From contig JAPLTX010000004.1 of the NCBI GenBank assembly GCA_026397915.1, positions 1 through 64,000 of the forward strand: a stretch of 64,000 bases of DNA, in the 5' to 3' direction. Every line of letters starts with the position of its first letter. Positions within the stretch are counted from its first letter, which is position 1. Made by a program: the position numbers and the translations under genes. The DNA is from Verrucomicrobiota bacterium (GTDB lineage: Bacteria; Verrucomicrobiota; Verrucomicrobiia; CAIQCK01). The notes beneath the pieces were generated by a model. The model saw nothing but the letters and a program-made list of their open reading frames with translations, did not search any database and was not told the DNA's origin. Of this stretch, positions 1 through 9,086 are shown one piece after another.

Positions 1-824
1 ATCTTCATGCCCTGGTCATGCACGCGCGACGTGCCGCCGAAACAACCGGTGCAGGGCATGCCGCCCTTGGTGCAGGCCGCTTCGCAGCCGCTGCGGGTGG
101 CCGGCCCCATGCAAACCACGCCTTGCGCGAGGAAGCATTTCTCCGGGTCCATCAGGAACTGATGCGGCCGGCGGAACTCTTCGATGCTGAGGTTGATCGG
201 CTTGGTTTCCTTGCGCGGGCATTCGTCGCAGAGCGCGATATCGGGCGCGATGACCGAGCCTTTCGGCGGCAGCTTGCCTTCGAGCAGCGCGGTGACGGCC
301 ACTTTGGTCAGCTTCGGCGTCGGCGGACAGCCGGGCACGTAGTAGTCCACATCAATGACCTGGTCGAGCGAGCGCACGACGTTGTGCAACGCCGGCAGCG
401 TCGTCTCGCGGCCCTCCTCGGTGAACTTTGTCTGCGGCCGGGTTTTCTGCTCGTTGACGATGGTGGGGCAATCCTCGTAGTTGAACTTGAGGATTTGCTC
501 GCGCGGGAACTGGTTGGCCATCGCTGGAATGCCGCCGCTGACGGCGCACGCGCCGTAGGCGATCATGAACTGGCTCTTGCGGCGGAGCAATCGGGCCATT
601 TCCTCCTGCTCGGTCGAGCGGATGGCGCCGTTGAGCAGCGTGGCCACGATGGACTTGTCGGGCATCGCCTCGATGTCCTTATATTTGAAGTCCATCGCGA
701 CAGGCCAGAGGACAATATCCACGACCTCCACCACGCCGAGGATGTCCTCGGCGAGATCCACGACGGTTTCTTCACAGCCTCCGCATGAGGCGCACCAGTA
801 AAACGCTACTTTTGGCTTAGGCAT
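1..824 (-). CDS. mvhG: MvhG-type F420-non-reducing [NiFe] hydrogenase small subunit (3' end outside window)
   Basis: Open from an ATG at 824 through the window edge (at least 274 codons). Begins MPKPKVAFYWCASCGGCEE, the cysteine-rich start of hydrogenase small subunits (C11, C14, C17), with later GACAVSGG and VPGCPPTP motifs that bind the proximal Fe-S cluster. The C-terminal part carries further cysteine groups (CDEC, GVVCMGP, SGCEAAC, PCTGCFGG), as expected for the MvhG/VhuG type. Known role of the family: passes electrons from the NiFe large subunit (MvhA, probably the next gene off the edge) to MvhD and heterodisulfide-reductase-like partners in the cytoplasm. The start overlaps the mvhD stop by 8 bp, so the two are translationally coupled. 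Family assignment is firm; the physiological partner is inferred. Confidence 0.88.
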   Translation of the reverse strand, partial: MPKPKVAFYWCASCGGCEETVVDLAEDILGVVEVVDIVLWPVAMDFKYKDIEAMPDKSIVATLLNGAIRSTEQEEMARLLRRKSQFMIAYGACAVSGGIPAMANQFPREQILKFNYEDCPTIVNEQKTRPQTKFTEEGRETTLPALHNVVRSLDQVIDVDYYVPGCPPTPKLTKVAVTALLEGKLPPKGSVIAPDIALCDECPRKETKPINLSIEEFRRPHQFLMDPEKCFLAQGVVCMGPATRSGCEAACTKGGMPCTGCFGGTSRVHDQGMK

Positions 825-1362
825 TGACTGTCTCCTTCTTGCCGTGAACGGCGCAGCCGCAGCCGGTGGCGGCTTCCTTGGCGGCGACGTGCTGGGCGAA
901 ATGTTCCATTTCCGAGTCCCAATCGTTGAACTTCTGCGGCAGGCCGAGCGGGCCGAGCTTCTTGACAGTCTCGACCATCTCGTTGATGACGCGCTTGACC
1001 TTCTCGCCCTCGGCGGCGGAAATCCATTCCAGACGCACGCGATCCTGTTCGATGCCCATGTCGCTGAGCATCCGTTTCAACAGGTCGAAGCGCCGGAGCA
1101 TCTTGTAGTTGCCCTCAACATAGTGGCAGTCGCCCGGATGGCAGCCGCCAATGAGCACCCCGTCAGCGCCTTTGGAGAGCGCATCCACGACGAACTGCGG
1201 GTCCACGCGCCCGGAACACATCAACCGGATCACGCGGGTGTTCGGTGCGTATTTCATCCGCGAAACGCCGGCGAGGTCTGCAGCGGTGTAGGTGCACCAG
1301 TTGCAGAAGAACGCCACGATGCGCGGCTCCCACGAAGTAGATTGGACATTGGTATCAGACAT
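817..1362 (-). CDS. mvhD: MvhD-type hydrogenase iron-sulfur subunit
   Basis: 181 aa. Starts MSDTNVQSTSWEPRIVAFFC, with motifs FFCNWCTY, RLMCSGRVD and GGCHPGDCHY that are diagnostic of the MvhD [2Fe-2S] electron-transfer subunit linking hydrogenase to HdrA-like flavoproteins. The ATG at 1362 was chosen because a purine-rich GAGAGGTG lies just upstream and the conserved N-terminus starts here. The open frame extends further upstream but that part is not conserved-looking. The C-terminus adds a CGC motif (ATGCGCAVHG). Forms an operon with mvhG, whose ATG overlaps this stop. Confidence 0.9.
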   Translation of the reverse strand: MSDTNVQSTSWEPRIVAFFCNWCTYTAADLAGVSRMKYAPNTRVIRLMCSGRVDPQFVVDALSKGADGVLIGGCHPGDCHYVEGNYKMLRRFDLLKRMLSDMGIEQDRVRLEWISAAEGEKVKRVINEMVETVKKLGPLGLPQKFNDWDSEMEHFAQHVAAKEAATGCGCAVHGKKETVNA

Positions 1363-1618
1363 GACTGAGCACCTCTCTGGGTTCTTCGAACATTGGTTTG
1401 TCGCTGAATAGATGCTGGACAAGCCGCTCCCCGTCGCGCAAGCGCACGACTGACGGCCCAAGGTCAGGCTCCAACTTCTCCTGACGTTTGATCCACCATG
1501 TTACCTTAACAATAGCCACAGCGATCATCCTGATGGTTTTCTCGTATCCGTCTGTTCGAACCGGACACTTTGAAAAGTGCTTCCATGCTATCCGAACGGC
1601 CCAACTGTCACTACTCAA
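1355..1618 (-). CDS. Small hypothetical ORF upstream of mvhD
   Basis: 87 codons; the stop overlaps the mvhD ATG (stop at 1355-1357, mvhD start at 1362). Contains a short hydrophobic stretch (MIAVAIVKVTWWI) followed by a charged tail (SVVRLRDGERLVQH). No family recognised. The overlap is typical of a real coupled gene, but the surrounding DNA has lower G+C and no good ribosome site is visible. It could be chance or the remnant of an upstream operon member. An internal start at 1528 is possible. Confidence 0.25.
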   Translation of the reverse strand: MSSDSWAVRIAWKHFSKCPVRTDGYEKTIRMIAVAIVKVTWWIKRQEKLEPDLGPSVVRLRDGERLVQHLFSDKPMFEEPREVLSHV

Positions 1619-1711
1619 TCATTGGCTTTCTTATAACTCATATTGCTTAGCTCTCGCAGACGACTGCCAGACGCACTTGCGCGAATCGGCGTGACTCGCT
1701 ACGCTACGAGC

Positions 1712-2329
1712 GTGATTGCACTGCTTGATTACGGCTCTGGCAACCTGCGTAGCGTCCAGAAGGCGCTGCAAAAGGTTGGCGCGGATGTGCGGCTGGCCAC
1801 GCGTCCGGAAGAGATGCGCGACGCGCGGGCGGGCGTGCTGCCCGGCGTCGGCGCGTTCGACGACTGCGTCAATGCCATGAAGCGGCAGGAGTTGCTTGAA
1901 GCCGTGCGCGAATTCATCCGCACCGGCCGGCCGTTTCTGGGCATCTGCGTCGGCTATCAGGCACTTTTCGAGCGCAGCGAAGAGTTCAACAGTTGTGCCG
2001 CCGGGCTGGGCATCTTTGCGGGCAAGGTCGTGAAGTTTGCCGAGCAGCCGGGGCTGAAAATCCCGCAGATGGGCTGGAACCGGATCGAGATCGTGAAGGC
2101 CGATTGCCCGCTCTATCGCGGTGTCCCGGACGGCAGTTTCGTCTATTTCGTCCACAGCTACTTCCCGAAACCCTCCGACGATTCGCTCATCGCCACGCGC
2201 ACCGACTACGGCGGCAGTTTCGCGTCGTCTATCTGGAAGGACAACGTCTTCGCCACACAGTTTCACCCGGAGAAAAGCCAAGCCATCGGCCTGAAGATGT
2301 TGGAGAACTTTGTCGCGCTGGCAAAGTAG
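1712..2329 (+). CDS. hisH: Imidazole glycerol phosphate synthase, glutamine amidotransferase subunit
   Basis: 205 aa from a GTG at 1712. This start aligns with the family N-terminus (IALLDYGSGNLRSVQ), whereas longer in-frame starts add unrelated sequence. Class I glutamine amidotransferase: oxyanion-hole motif PGVGAF (44-49), nucleophile C79 in LGICVGYQ, and the H185/E187 pair in FHPEKS. Supplies ammonia to HisF for IGP and AICAR formation in histidine synthesis. hisA follows after 23 bp, but hisF is not next to them, so it must lie elsewhere. Confidence 0.93.
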   Translation: MIALLDYGSGNLRSVQKALQKVGADVRLATRPEEMRDARAGVLPGVGAFDDCVNAMKRQELLEAVREFIRTGRPFLGICVGYQALFERSEEFNSCAAGLGIFAGKVVKFAEQPGLKIPQMGWNRIEIVKADCPLYRGVPDGSFVYFVHSYFPKPSDDSLIATRTDYGGSFASSIWKDNVFATQFHPEKSQAIGLKMLENFVALAK

Positions 2330-2352
2330 CCCGAATTACGTTTCACACTCCC

Positions 2353-3087
2353 ATGCTTATCCTCCCTGCAATTGACTTGAAAGGCGGCAAGGTCGTCCGG
2401 CTGCGCCAAGGGCGCGCGGGCGACGTGACGACTTACTCCGACGATCCAGCCGCCTTCGCACGGCAGTGGGAAGGCGAAGGTGCGCGCTACCTGCACGTCG
2501 TGGACCTCGACGCCGCGTTCGAGGGCGAGCCGAAGAACTGGGACGCGCTCAAGCTCATCCTCGGCGCTGTCAAGATTCCCGTCGAACTCGGCGGCGGCTT
2601 GCGCACCGAGGAGCACATTGCCCGTGCGCTGGAACTCGGCGTCACCCGCGCCATCGTTGGCACCAAAGCTTGCGAATCGCTCGACTTCGTCGCCACGCTC
2701 GTCAAACGCCACGGTGACCGCATCGCGGTCGGCGTGGACGCGAAGGACGGCTTCGTCGCTGTGCGCGGCTGGGTGGCGGCCTCGACGCTGAAAGCGATGG
2801 ACTTCGCCCGGCAGGTCTCCGCCGCCGGCGTGAAGACCATTATATATACAGACATCGCCAAGGACGGCATGCTCCAAGGCCCGAACTTCGCCGCGATGGC
2901 GGAGATGGCTGACGCACTCGCCGCCACGCTGACCGGCGTCATCGCCAGCGGTGGCATTTCGTGTGCCGCCGACGTTCACAAACTGCGTGCGCTCGGCAAG
3001 CCCAACCTCGTCGGCGTCATCATCGGCAAGGCGCTCTACGACGGCCGGTTGACGCTGAGCAAGGTGCTGGCCGAGCCAAAGAAATGA
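2353..3087 (+). CDS. hisA: HisA: phosphoribosylformimino-5-aminoimidazole carboxamide ribotide isomerase
   Basis: 244 aa, normal HisA length. A (beta/alpha)8 barrel starting MLILPAIDLKGGKVVRLRQG. Catalytic acids are D8 (PAIDLKGG) and D129 (VGVDAKDG), with phosphate-binding loops ELGGGLR (78-84) and ASGGIS near the C-terminus. Catalyses the Amadori isomerisation of ProFAR to PRFAR, the step before HisF-HisH. The ATG at 2353 was chosen because the longer frame upstream overlaps hisH. The gene order hisH-hisA is commonly conserved. Confidence 0.95.
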   Translation: MLILPAIDLKGGKVVRLRQGRAGDVTTYSDDPAAFARQWEGEGARYLHVVDLDAAFEGEPKNWDALKLILGAVKIPVELGGGLRTEEHIARALELGVTRAIVGTKACESLDFVATLVKRHGDRIAVGVDAKDGFVAVRGWVAASTLKAMDFARQVSAAGVKTIIYTDIAKDGMLQGPNFAAMAEMADALAATLTGVIASGGISCAADVHKLRALGKPNLVGVIIGKALYDGRLTLSKVLAEPKK

Positions 3088-3129
3088 TATTTGCGCAACC
3101 AAACCCGCCACACTAGGTTCGGCCACTTT

Positions 3130-3540
3130 ATGGAAACGACATCTGAAAACGCGATCACGCTGACGGAGAAAGCCGCGGCGAAACTGAAGCTTGTGCGGGA
3201 CGGCAAGGAAGAGACGAAGGGCAAGCCGTTGCGCATTTACGTCGAGGGCGGCGGCTGTTGCGGCATGCAATACGGCATGGCTTTCGACGAGAAACAGGCC
3301 GACGACGCGGTCGTGAACGCTCACGGCATCGAGATCGTCATGGACGGCATGAGCGTGGACTACCTGCGCGGCTCGACGGTGGACTTCGACGACAGCTTGC
3401 AGGGCGCGGGCTTTAAGATTATAAACCCGAACGCCGGCTGCGGCGGCGGTTGCAGTTCCGGCGAAAAAAGCCACGGTGACGGCGGTTGCTGCGGCTCTGG
3501 CAGTGAAGGTCAGGGCAACGGTTGCGGTTGCAGCCACTGA
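3130..3540 (+). CDS. A-type iron-sulfur cluster carrier (IscA/ErpA family) with Cys/Gly-rich tail
   Basis: 136 aa from the ATG at 3130. The core matches the HesB/IscA fold: ITLTEKAAAKLK at the start, LRIYVEGGGCCGMQYG (first ligand cysteine near 43), then NPNAGCGGGCSSG. The usual C-terminal pair is CxC; here it is C104-x3-C108, followed by an extra Cys/Gly/His-rich tail ending GNGCGCSH that normal A-type carriers lack. Likely delivers Fe-S clusters to apoproteins, plausibly including ThiC encoded next. Sits 42 bp after hisA and before the thiC riboswitch. Function of the tail unknown. Confidence 0.85.
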   Translation: METTSENAITLTEKAAAKLKLVRDGKEETKGKPLRIYVEGGGCCGMQYGMAFDEKQADDAVVNAHGIEIVMDGMSVDYLRGSTVDFDDSLQGAGFKIINPNAGCGGGCSSGEKSHGDGGCCGSGSEGQGNGCGCSH

Positions 3541-3559
3541 GGTAATGTTCTTTTTGCGT

Positions 3560-3660
3560 TGGGGAGCCACAGGCCAGTCGCAACGGCCAGGCTGAGAGGC
3601 CCGAAACGTTCGGGCGACCCACTGAACCTGATCCGGGTAATGCCGGCGAAGGGAACTGCG
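3560..3660 (+). promoter_or_regulatory. TPP riboswitch (THI element) upstream of thiC
   Basis: Contains the thi-box signature: GGGGAGCC at the 5' side, CTGAGA near 3592, then ACCC...GAACCTGATCCGGGTAATGCC...GCGAAGGGA. These are the conserved pyrimidine- and pyrophosphate-sensor segments of the TPP aptamer. Downstream lies a strong terminator and then thiC, so thiamine pyrophosphate should promote premature termination. Confidence 0.93.
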
Positions 3661-3674
3661 ATGACACTTTGAGA

Positions 3675-3705
3675 AGCCATCCCGGTTCGCCGGGATGGCT
3701 TTTTT

Positions 3706-3706
<1 letters not shown>
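3675..3706 (+). terminator. Intrinsic terminator of the TPP riboswitch
   Basis: Perfect 11-bp stem AGCCATCCCGG / CCGGGATGGCT with a TTCG tetraloop, followed by a run of seven T. It starts about 15 nt after the aptamer, the usual position for the expression platform. The competing antiterminator strand was not worked out. Confidence 0.88.
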
Positions 3707-5606
<1,900 letters not shown>

Positions 5607-5707
5607 CGTTCGAGCCTCTGGAAATAGGAAGCATCGCCCCATCGCAGCGCGCGTGTAACTTGCGGGCGATGCTGCGGTATTAGAGTCAAACAGCACTCAC
5701 AAGAGCC

Positions 5708-6628
5708 ATGACGCGAATCCTCCGTCCCATACTTGTCTTGCTGGGTCTTGCGCTGGCCTTGGTGCTGATCGCCAGACTCGGCGGTCAAGCGCCCAACGCC
5801 AAGCTGCTCGAACTGATCGAAGTCATCCATGATGTTGAGATCGGCAAGGGCGGCGGCCGGACACTGCATGCCGAGATCGCGCGCCCGAAGAATCCACCGC
5901 CGGCCCCCATGCCGGCTGTCCTGTTCATCCACGGCGGCGGCTGGCAGGAAGGCACTCACAAGCAGAATGGCGCGGCGGTGCTGCCGTTGTTCGGTTATTT
6001 CACCGCCAGCATCGAGTATCGGCTCAGCGACGAGGCGAAATGGCCCGCGCAGATCGAGGACTGCAAGCTCGCCGTGCGCTGGCTCCGCGCCAACGCCGCC
6101 AAATACAACGTCAACCCCGACCGCATCGGCGTCTGGGGCATGAGTGCGGGCGCGCATCTCGCCGCCTGTCTCGGCACGATGGGCGATGCGAAAGAACTGG
6201 AGGGCAACGGCGGCTGGGCGGGCGTCAGCAGCCGCGTCCAAGCCGTGGCGAGCTACTGCGGAGGGTTCGATCTCACCGACGACGGGACAATCAACGACCT
6301 GATCCGCCAGCTCGGCACGAAACTCTGCGGCGGTCCGGCCACGGAGAAACTCGCCGCATGGCGCCAGGCCAGCCCGCTTCTGCACATCACGCCGCAATGC
6401 CCGCCGTTCCTCATCGTGCACGGTGACAAAGACGATACCGTCCCTTTCGCCCAATCGGAGCGGATGGAGGCCGCACTGCGCAAGGCGGGCGTGCCCGTCG
6501 AGTTCATCCGCGTCAAGGGCGGCAACCACGGCATGATCGCGCCGTTCGGCCAGCCGGCCGCCGAGCCGGACGTGCAGACCCTCTACAAGCGCGTCGCGGC
6601 GTTCTTCGACAAACACCTCAAGAAGTGA
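5708..6628 (+). CDS. Secreted or membrane-anchored alpha/beta hydrolase (acetylesterase/BD-FAE type)
   Basis: 306 aa. Hydrophobic N-terminus (ILVLLGLALALVLIARLG) looks like a signal peptide or anchor. HGGGW (oxyanion hole), GMSAGAHLAA (nucleophile serine), GDKDDTVPF (acid) and GGNHG (histidine) give a complete triad of the hormone-sensitive-lipase/carboxylesterase group. Likely hydrolyses acyl or acetyl esters outside the cytoplasm; the substrate cannot be told. Its last 46 bp overlap the convergent gene on the minus strand. Confidence 0.85.
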   Translation: MTRILRPILVLLGLALALVLIARLGGQAPNAKLLELIEVIHDVEIGKGGGRTLHAEIARPKNPPPAPMPAVLFIHGGGWQEGTHKQNGAAVLPLFGYFTASIEYRLSDEAKWPAQIEDCKLAVRWLRANAAKYNVNPDRIGVWGMSAGAHLAACLGTMGDAKELEGNGGWAGVSSRVQAVASYCGGFDLTDDGTINDLIRQLGTKLCGGPATEKLAAWRQASPLLHITPQCPPFLIVHGDKDDTVPFAQSERMEAALRKAGVPVEFIRVKGGNHGMIAPFGQPAAEPDVQTLYKRVAAFFDKHLKK

Positions 6629-7386
6629 ACTGAGCCGCAGGAAGGCATCAGCGGGCAGGACGCGCTGGTTGCTCGGTTCTTGCGGTAGATCTTCACATCG
6701 TCCACCACGGCGTTGCGCGGGATGGAGAGGCGCAGCATGCGCTTGGTTGGGTGCGCGATCCCCGGTGAGCGGAAGCTCCCCACTACCTTGCCGTCAATCG
6801 CCACGCTGAGTTCGTCGCCCTCCATCTTCACCTGCAGATCATGCCACTTGCCGGTCGCGGTGGGGTGCGGGACGCTCTTGCTCTTCCCGGCAATCGCCTT
6901 CTTCTGCTCATCGGTCAGCGGCTTCTTTTCCTTCCGGGCCTCGTGGATGTCGTTGCGCATGCCGCCGGTCTTGTGATCGATCATCACCACCTGCTTGGCG
7001 TCCACCTTCGCGACGCAGAGGTGCCCGGCGTGGACTTCCTTGCATTGCTGGTCGGCAAAATCGAGGCCGAGGCTGTCCTTCGCATCCTCGAGCATGAAAC
7101 GCAGCGTCACCGCGCCGTCCTTGAACTCCGCCGCGTGCGTCACGGACACCGCATGGTCCGCGCGGGGGCTGATGTGAATGCGCATCGCGCCGTCCTTGAG
7201 ATCCACCTGCTTGTCGCCCTTTGCGCGGGACTTGCTGTTGGTGCCCCACCCGTTGCCGGGATTGTCGGTGGTGGCCTGCGTTTCCTTCCGGTTGAAGTCA
7301 TCCTCGAAAATGAGCTTTCCGAGATCGGCGGCGAAGACGGACGTGGTGAGGGCGGGGATGAGCACGAGCGAGGCAAAGAGTTTCAT
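6583..7386 (-). CDS. Secreted LamG/DUF1080-like protein
   Basis: 267 aa from the ATG at 7386, chosen because it begins a clean signal peptide (MKLFASLVLIPALTTSVFA). The mature part starts FEDDFNRKE and shows the beta-sandwich pattern of 3-keto-disaccharide hydrolase/LamG-like proteins. It shares HxGHLCxA, the segment GGMRNDI and SPGIAHPTK with the divergent neighbour at 7527, so they are paralogs. The last ~15 residues (after KIYRKN) are read from antisense of the neighbouring hydrolase gene, so the original stop was probably lost. Substrate unknown. Confidence 0.75.
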   Translation of the reverse strand: MKLFASLVLIPALTTSVFAADLGKLIFEDDFNRKETQATTDNPGNGWGTNSKSRAKGDKQVDLKDGAMRIHISPRADHAVSVTHAAEFKDGAVTLRFMLEDAKDSLGLDFADQQCKEVHAGHLCVAKVDAKQVVMIDHKTGGMRNDIHEARKEKKPLTDEQKKAIAGKSKSVPHPTATGKWHDLQVKMEGDELSVAIDGKVVGSFRSPGIAHPTKRMLRLSIPRNAVVDDVKIYRKNRATSASCPLMPSCGSVHFLRCLSKNAATRL

Positions 7387-7526
7387 GGTCGGAATGTAAC
7401 ACGCATCCGAAACTGAGTGGAAGCGGCAAACTGCGGCAATCCTCGCGCCCAGTATCGCGCCTTCTTCCGCAACAACCATCCCACGTCCCGCTTGTGCTCC
7501 GCGAGGCGAGGCGGTATACCTCAGCC

Positions 7527-8285
7527 ATGAACATGCGCCTCATCCTCGTCCCACTCTGCCTCATCACCACCGTTGCCTTGGCCGCCAGCGCGCCGAAGCT
7601 GCCCGCCATCCCGGCTGGGCCAATCGCCGTGAAGAAACAACTCCTCTTCTCCGACGACTTCCAGGGCGCCACGCCCGCCAAGGTCTGGCACAAGGTCGTC
7701 GCGACCTTCACCGTCGAGAACGGCGCGCTCAAGGGCACTCAGACCCGCGACAAGACCATCCCCGCTGCCAACGGCAAACCCGAGATCAAGGCCCACGCCG
7801 CCGTGCATGGCCTGCAAATCCCCACCAAGGACAGCGTCGTCGAGTGCAGGATCAAGTTCGACGGCGCCACCATGATTGATGTCGAGTTCGACGACCGCGA
7901 ATACAAAGGTTCCCACTACGGCCACCTCTGCCGCGCGATTGTCCGCCTCAACGGCGTCACCATCCTTGACGAGCGCGACGGCGGCATGCGCAACGACATC
8001 CGCGAGATGCGCAACGACCCGTCCAAGAAAGCCGAAGTCGCCAAGCTCCTCGCCGGCCGGCAGGTCACCTATCCCGCCAAACTCGAAGCCGGCACGTGGT
8101 ATGCCCTCGTCGTCGAGACCGTCGGCGATGAAATGCGCGTCACCCTCGACGGCAAACCCGCCGCCTACCTCAAGTCCTCCGGCATCGCCCACGCCACCAA
8201 GAGCAAGATCGAACTCGGCGTCGCTGGCAAGGACGGCTGGTTCGACGACATCAAGGTGTGGAATGCGGAGCCGGTGAAGCGGTAG
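7527..8285 (+). CDS. Secreted LamG/DUF1080-like protein (paralog of the 6583-7386 gene)
   Basis: 252 aa from the ATG at 7527 (signal peptide MNMRLILVPLCLITTVALAA); the open frame extends 11 codons upstream without a signal. The LamG-type domain begins LLFSDDFQG and ends DGWFDDIKVWN. The shared block GHLCRA...GGMRNDIREMRND matches the divergent gene, with a 140-bp intergenic region holding both promoters. Presumably an extracytoplasmic carbohydrate-binding or -cleaving protein; catalysis is not demonstrable from the sequence. Confidence 0.75.
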   Translation: MNMRLILVPLCLITTVALAASAPKLPAIPAGPIAVKKQLLFSDDFQGATPAKVWHKVVATFTVENGALKGTQTRDKTIPAANGKPEIKAHAAVHGLQIPTKDSVVECRIKFDGATMIDVEFDDREYKGSHYGHLCRAIVRLNGVTILDERDGGMRNDIREMRNDPSKKAEVAKLLAGRQVTYPAKLEAGTWYALVVETVGDEMRVTLDGKPAAYLKSSGIAHATKSKIELGVAGKDGWFDDIKVWNAEPVKR

Positions 8286-8423
8286 CCGATCACGAAGACA
8301 TTCATAATACGTCGGCTAGGAAGGCCTCAGCGGATAAGAGGCGGCCAGAAAAGACTTGGAAGCGAAGTTTGAGGTTTGTGGAGAAGAGTTCTAAACTTTA
8401 CGCCAAGGCGTGGATCGGACACA

Positions 8424-9086
8424 ATGACCTCCATGTTGTCAAATCTCACAATCCCTCAACTTCAGAAAGAAGCGGCGGACTTTGCACGGATCGAGTCCAA
8501 GCACTCAGAACCGAGCCTTTACGGCACGGACAACGGCAAGAAGGTGGGCACGTATCTGGAACACAAATTCCAAGAACACCTCAAAGTTCGCTACAAGTAT
8601 GTTCGTGGCAGTTCCGCTGAAGGGATTGACTTCCCACAACTTGAAGTTGACATCAAAGTCACGAGCAGCAAACAACCACAGTCCTCCTGTCCTTTCGATA
8701 GTGCTCGGCAGAAGATTTATGGGCTTGGGTATTCCCTGTTGGTCTTCGTGTATGACAAACACGACGATCCGAAAACGCGCTCGGCAAATTTGGAAATACT
8801 CCACACTGTTTTTGTAGAACGGGAGCGCACGGCGGACTATCAGACAACTTCGGGATTGCGACGACTTCTCGACAATAACGCGAACGAAGACGACATCGTC
8901 GCATTCTTCGAGGAAAGAATGCTTCCGGTGGAGGACATCGCTGCCCGGAAACTTGCTGAAGAAGTGCTGAAAACACCACCAGGAATTGGATATCTGACCA
9001 TCTCGAACGCTCTGCAATGGCGGCTGCAATACAAGAGGGTTATTGACGAAGCCGGCAAAGTTGGCGGCATCCTGCGGCTCGTATGA
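8424..9086 (+). CDS. Putative type II restriction endonuclease, PD-(D/E)XK fold
   Basis: 220 aa from the ATG at 8424 (8433 is an alternative). The segment EGIDFPQLEVDIKVTSS fits a PD-(D/E)XK site: D69, then D76-x-K78. The start resembles restriction enzymes that pair with an N6-adenine methyltransferase, and the stop overlaps the methyltransferase start by 4 bp (ATGA). Base composition is visibly less G+C-rich than the flanking secreted-protein genes, which suggests transfer. The specific family and recognition site are not recognised. Confidence 0.7.
   Translation: MTSMLSNLTIPQLQKEAADFARIESKHSEPSLYGTDNGKKVGTYLEHKFQEHLKVRYKYVRGSSAEGIDFPQLEVDIKVTSSKQPQSSCPFDSARQKIYGLGYSLLVFVYDKHDDPKTRSANLEILHTVFVERERTADYQTTSGLRRLLDNNANEDDIVAFFEERMLPVEDIAARKLAEEVLKTPPGIGYLTISNALQWRLQYKRVIDEAGKVGGILRLV

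Noticed and set aside
5631-5672. Hairpin after thiC (GCATCGCCC / GGGCGATGC, 24-nt loop) as terminator
   Set aside because: Loop is long and no T-tract follows; not strong enough to annotate.
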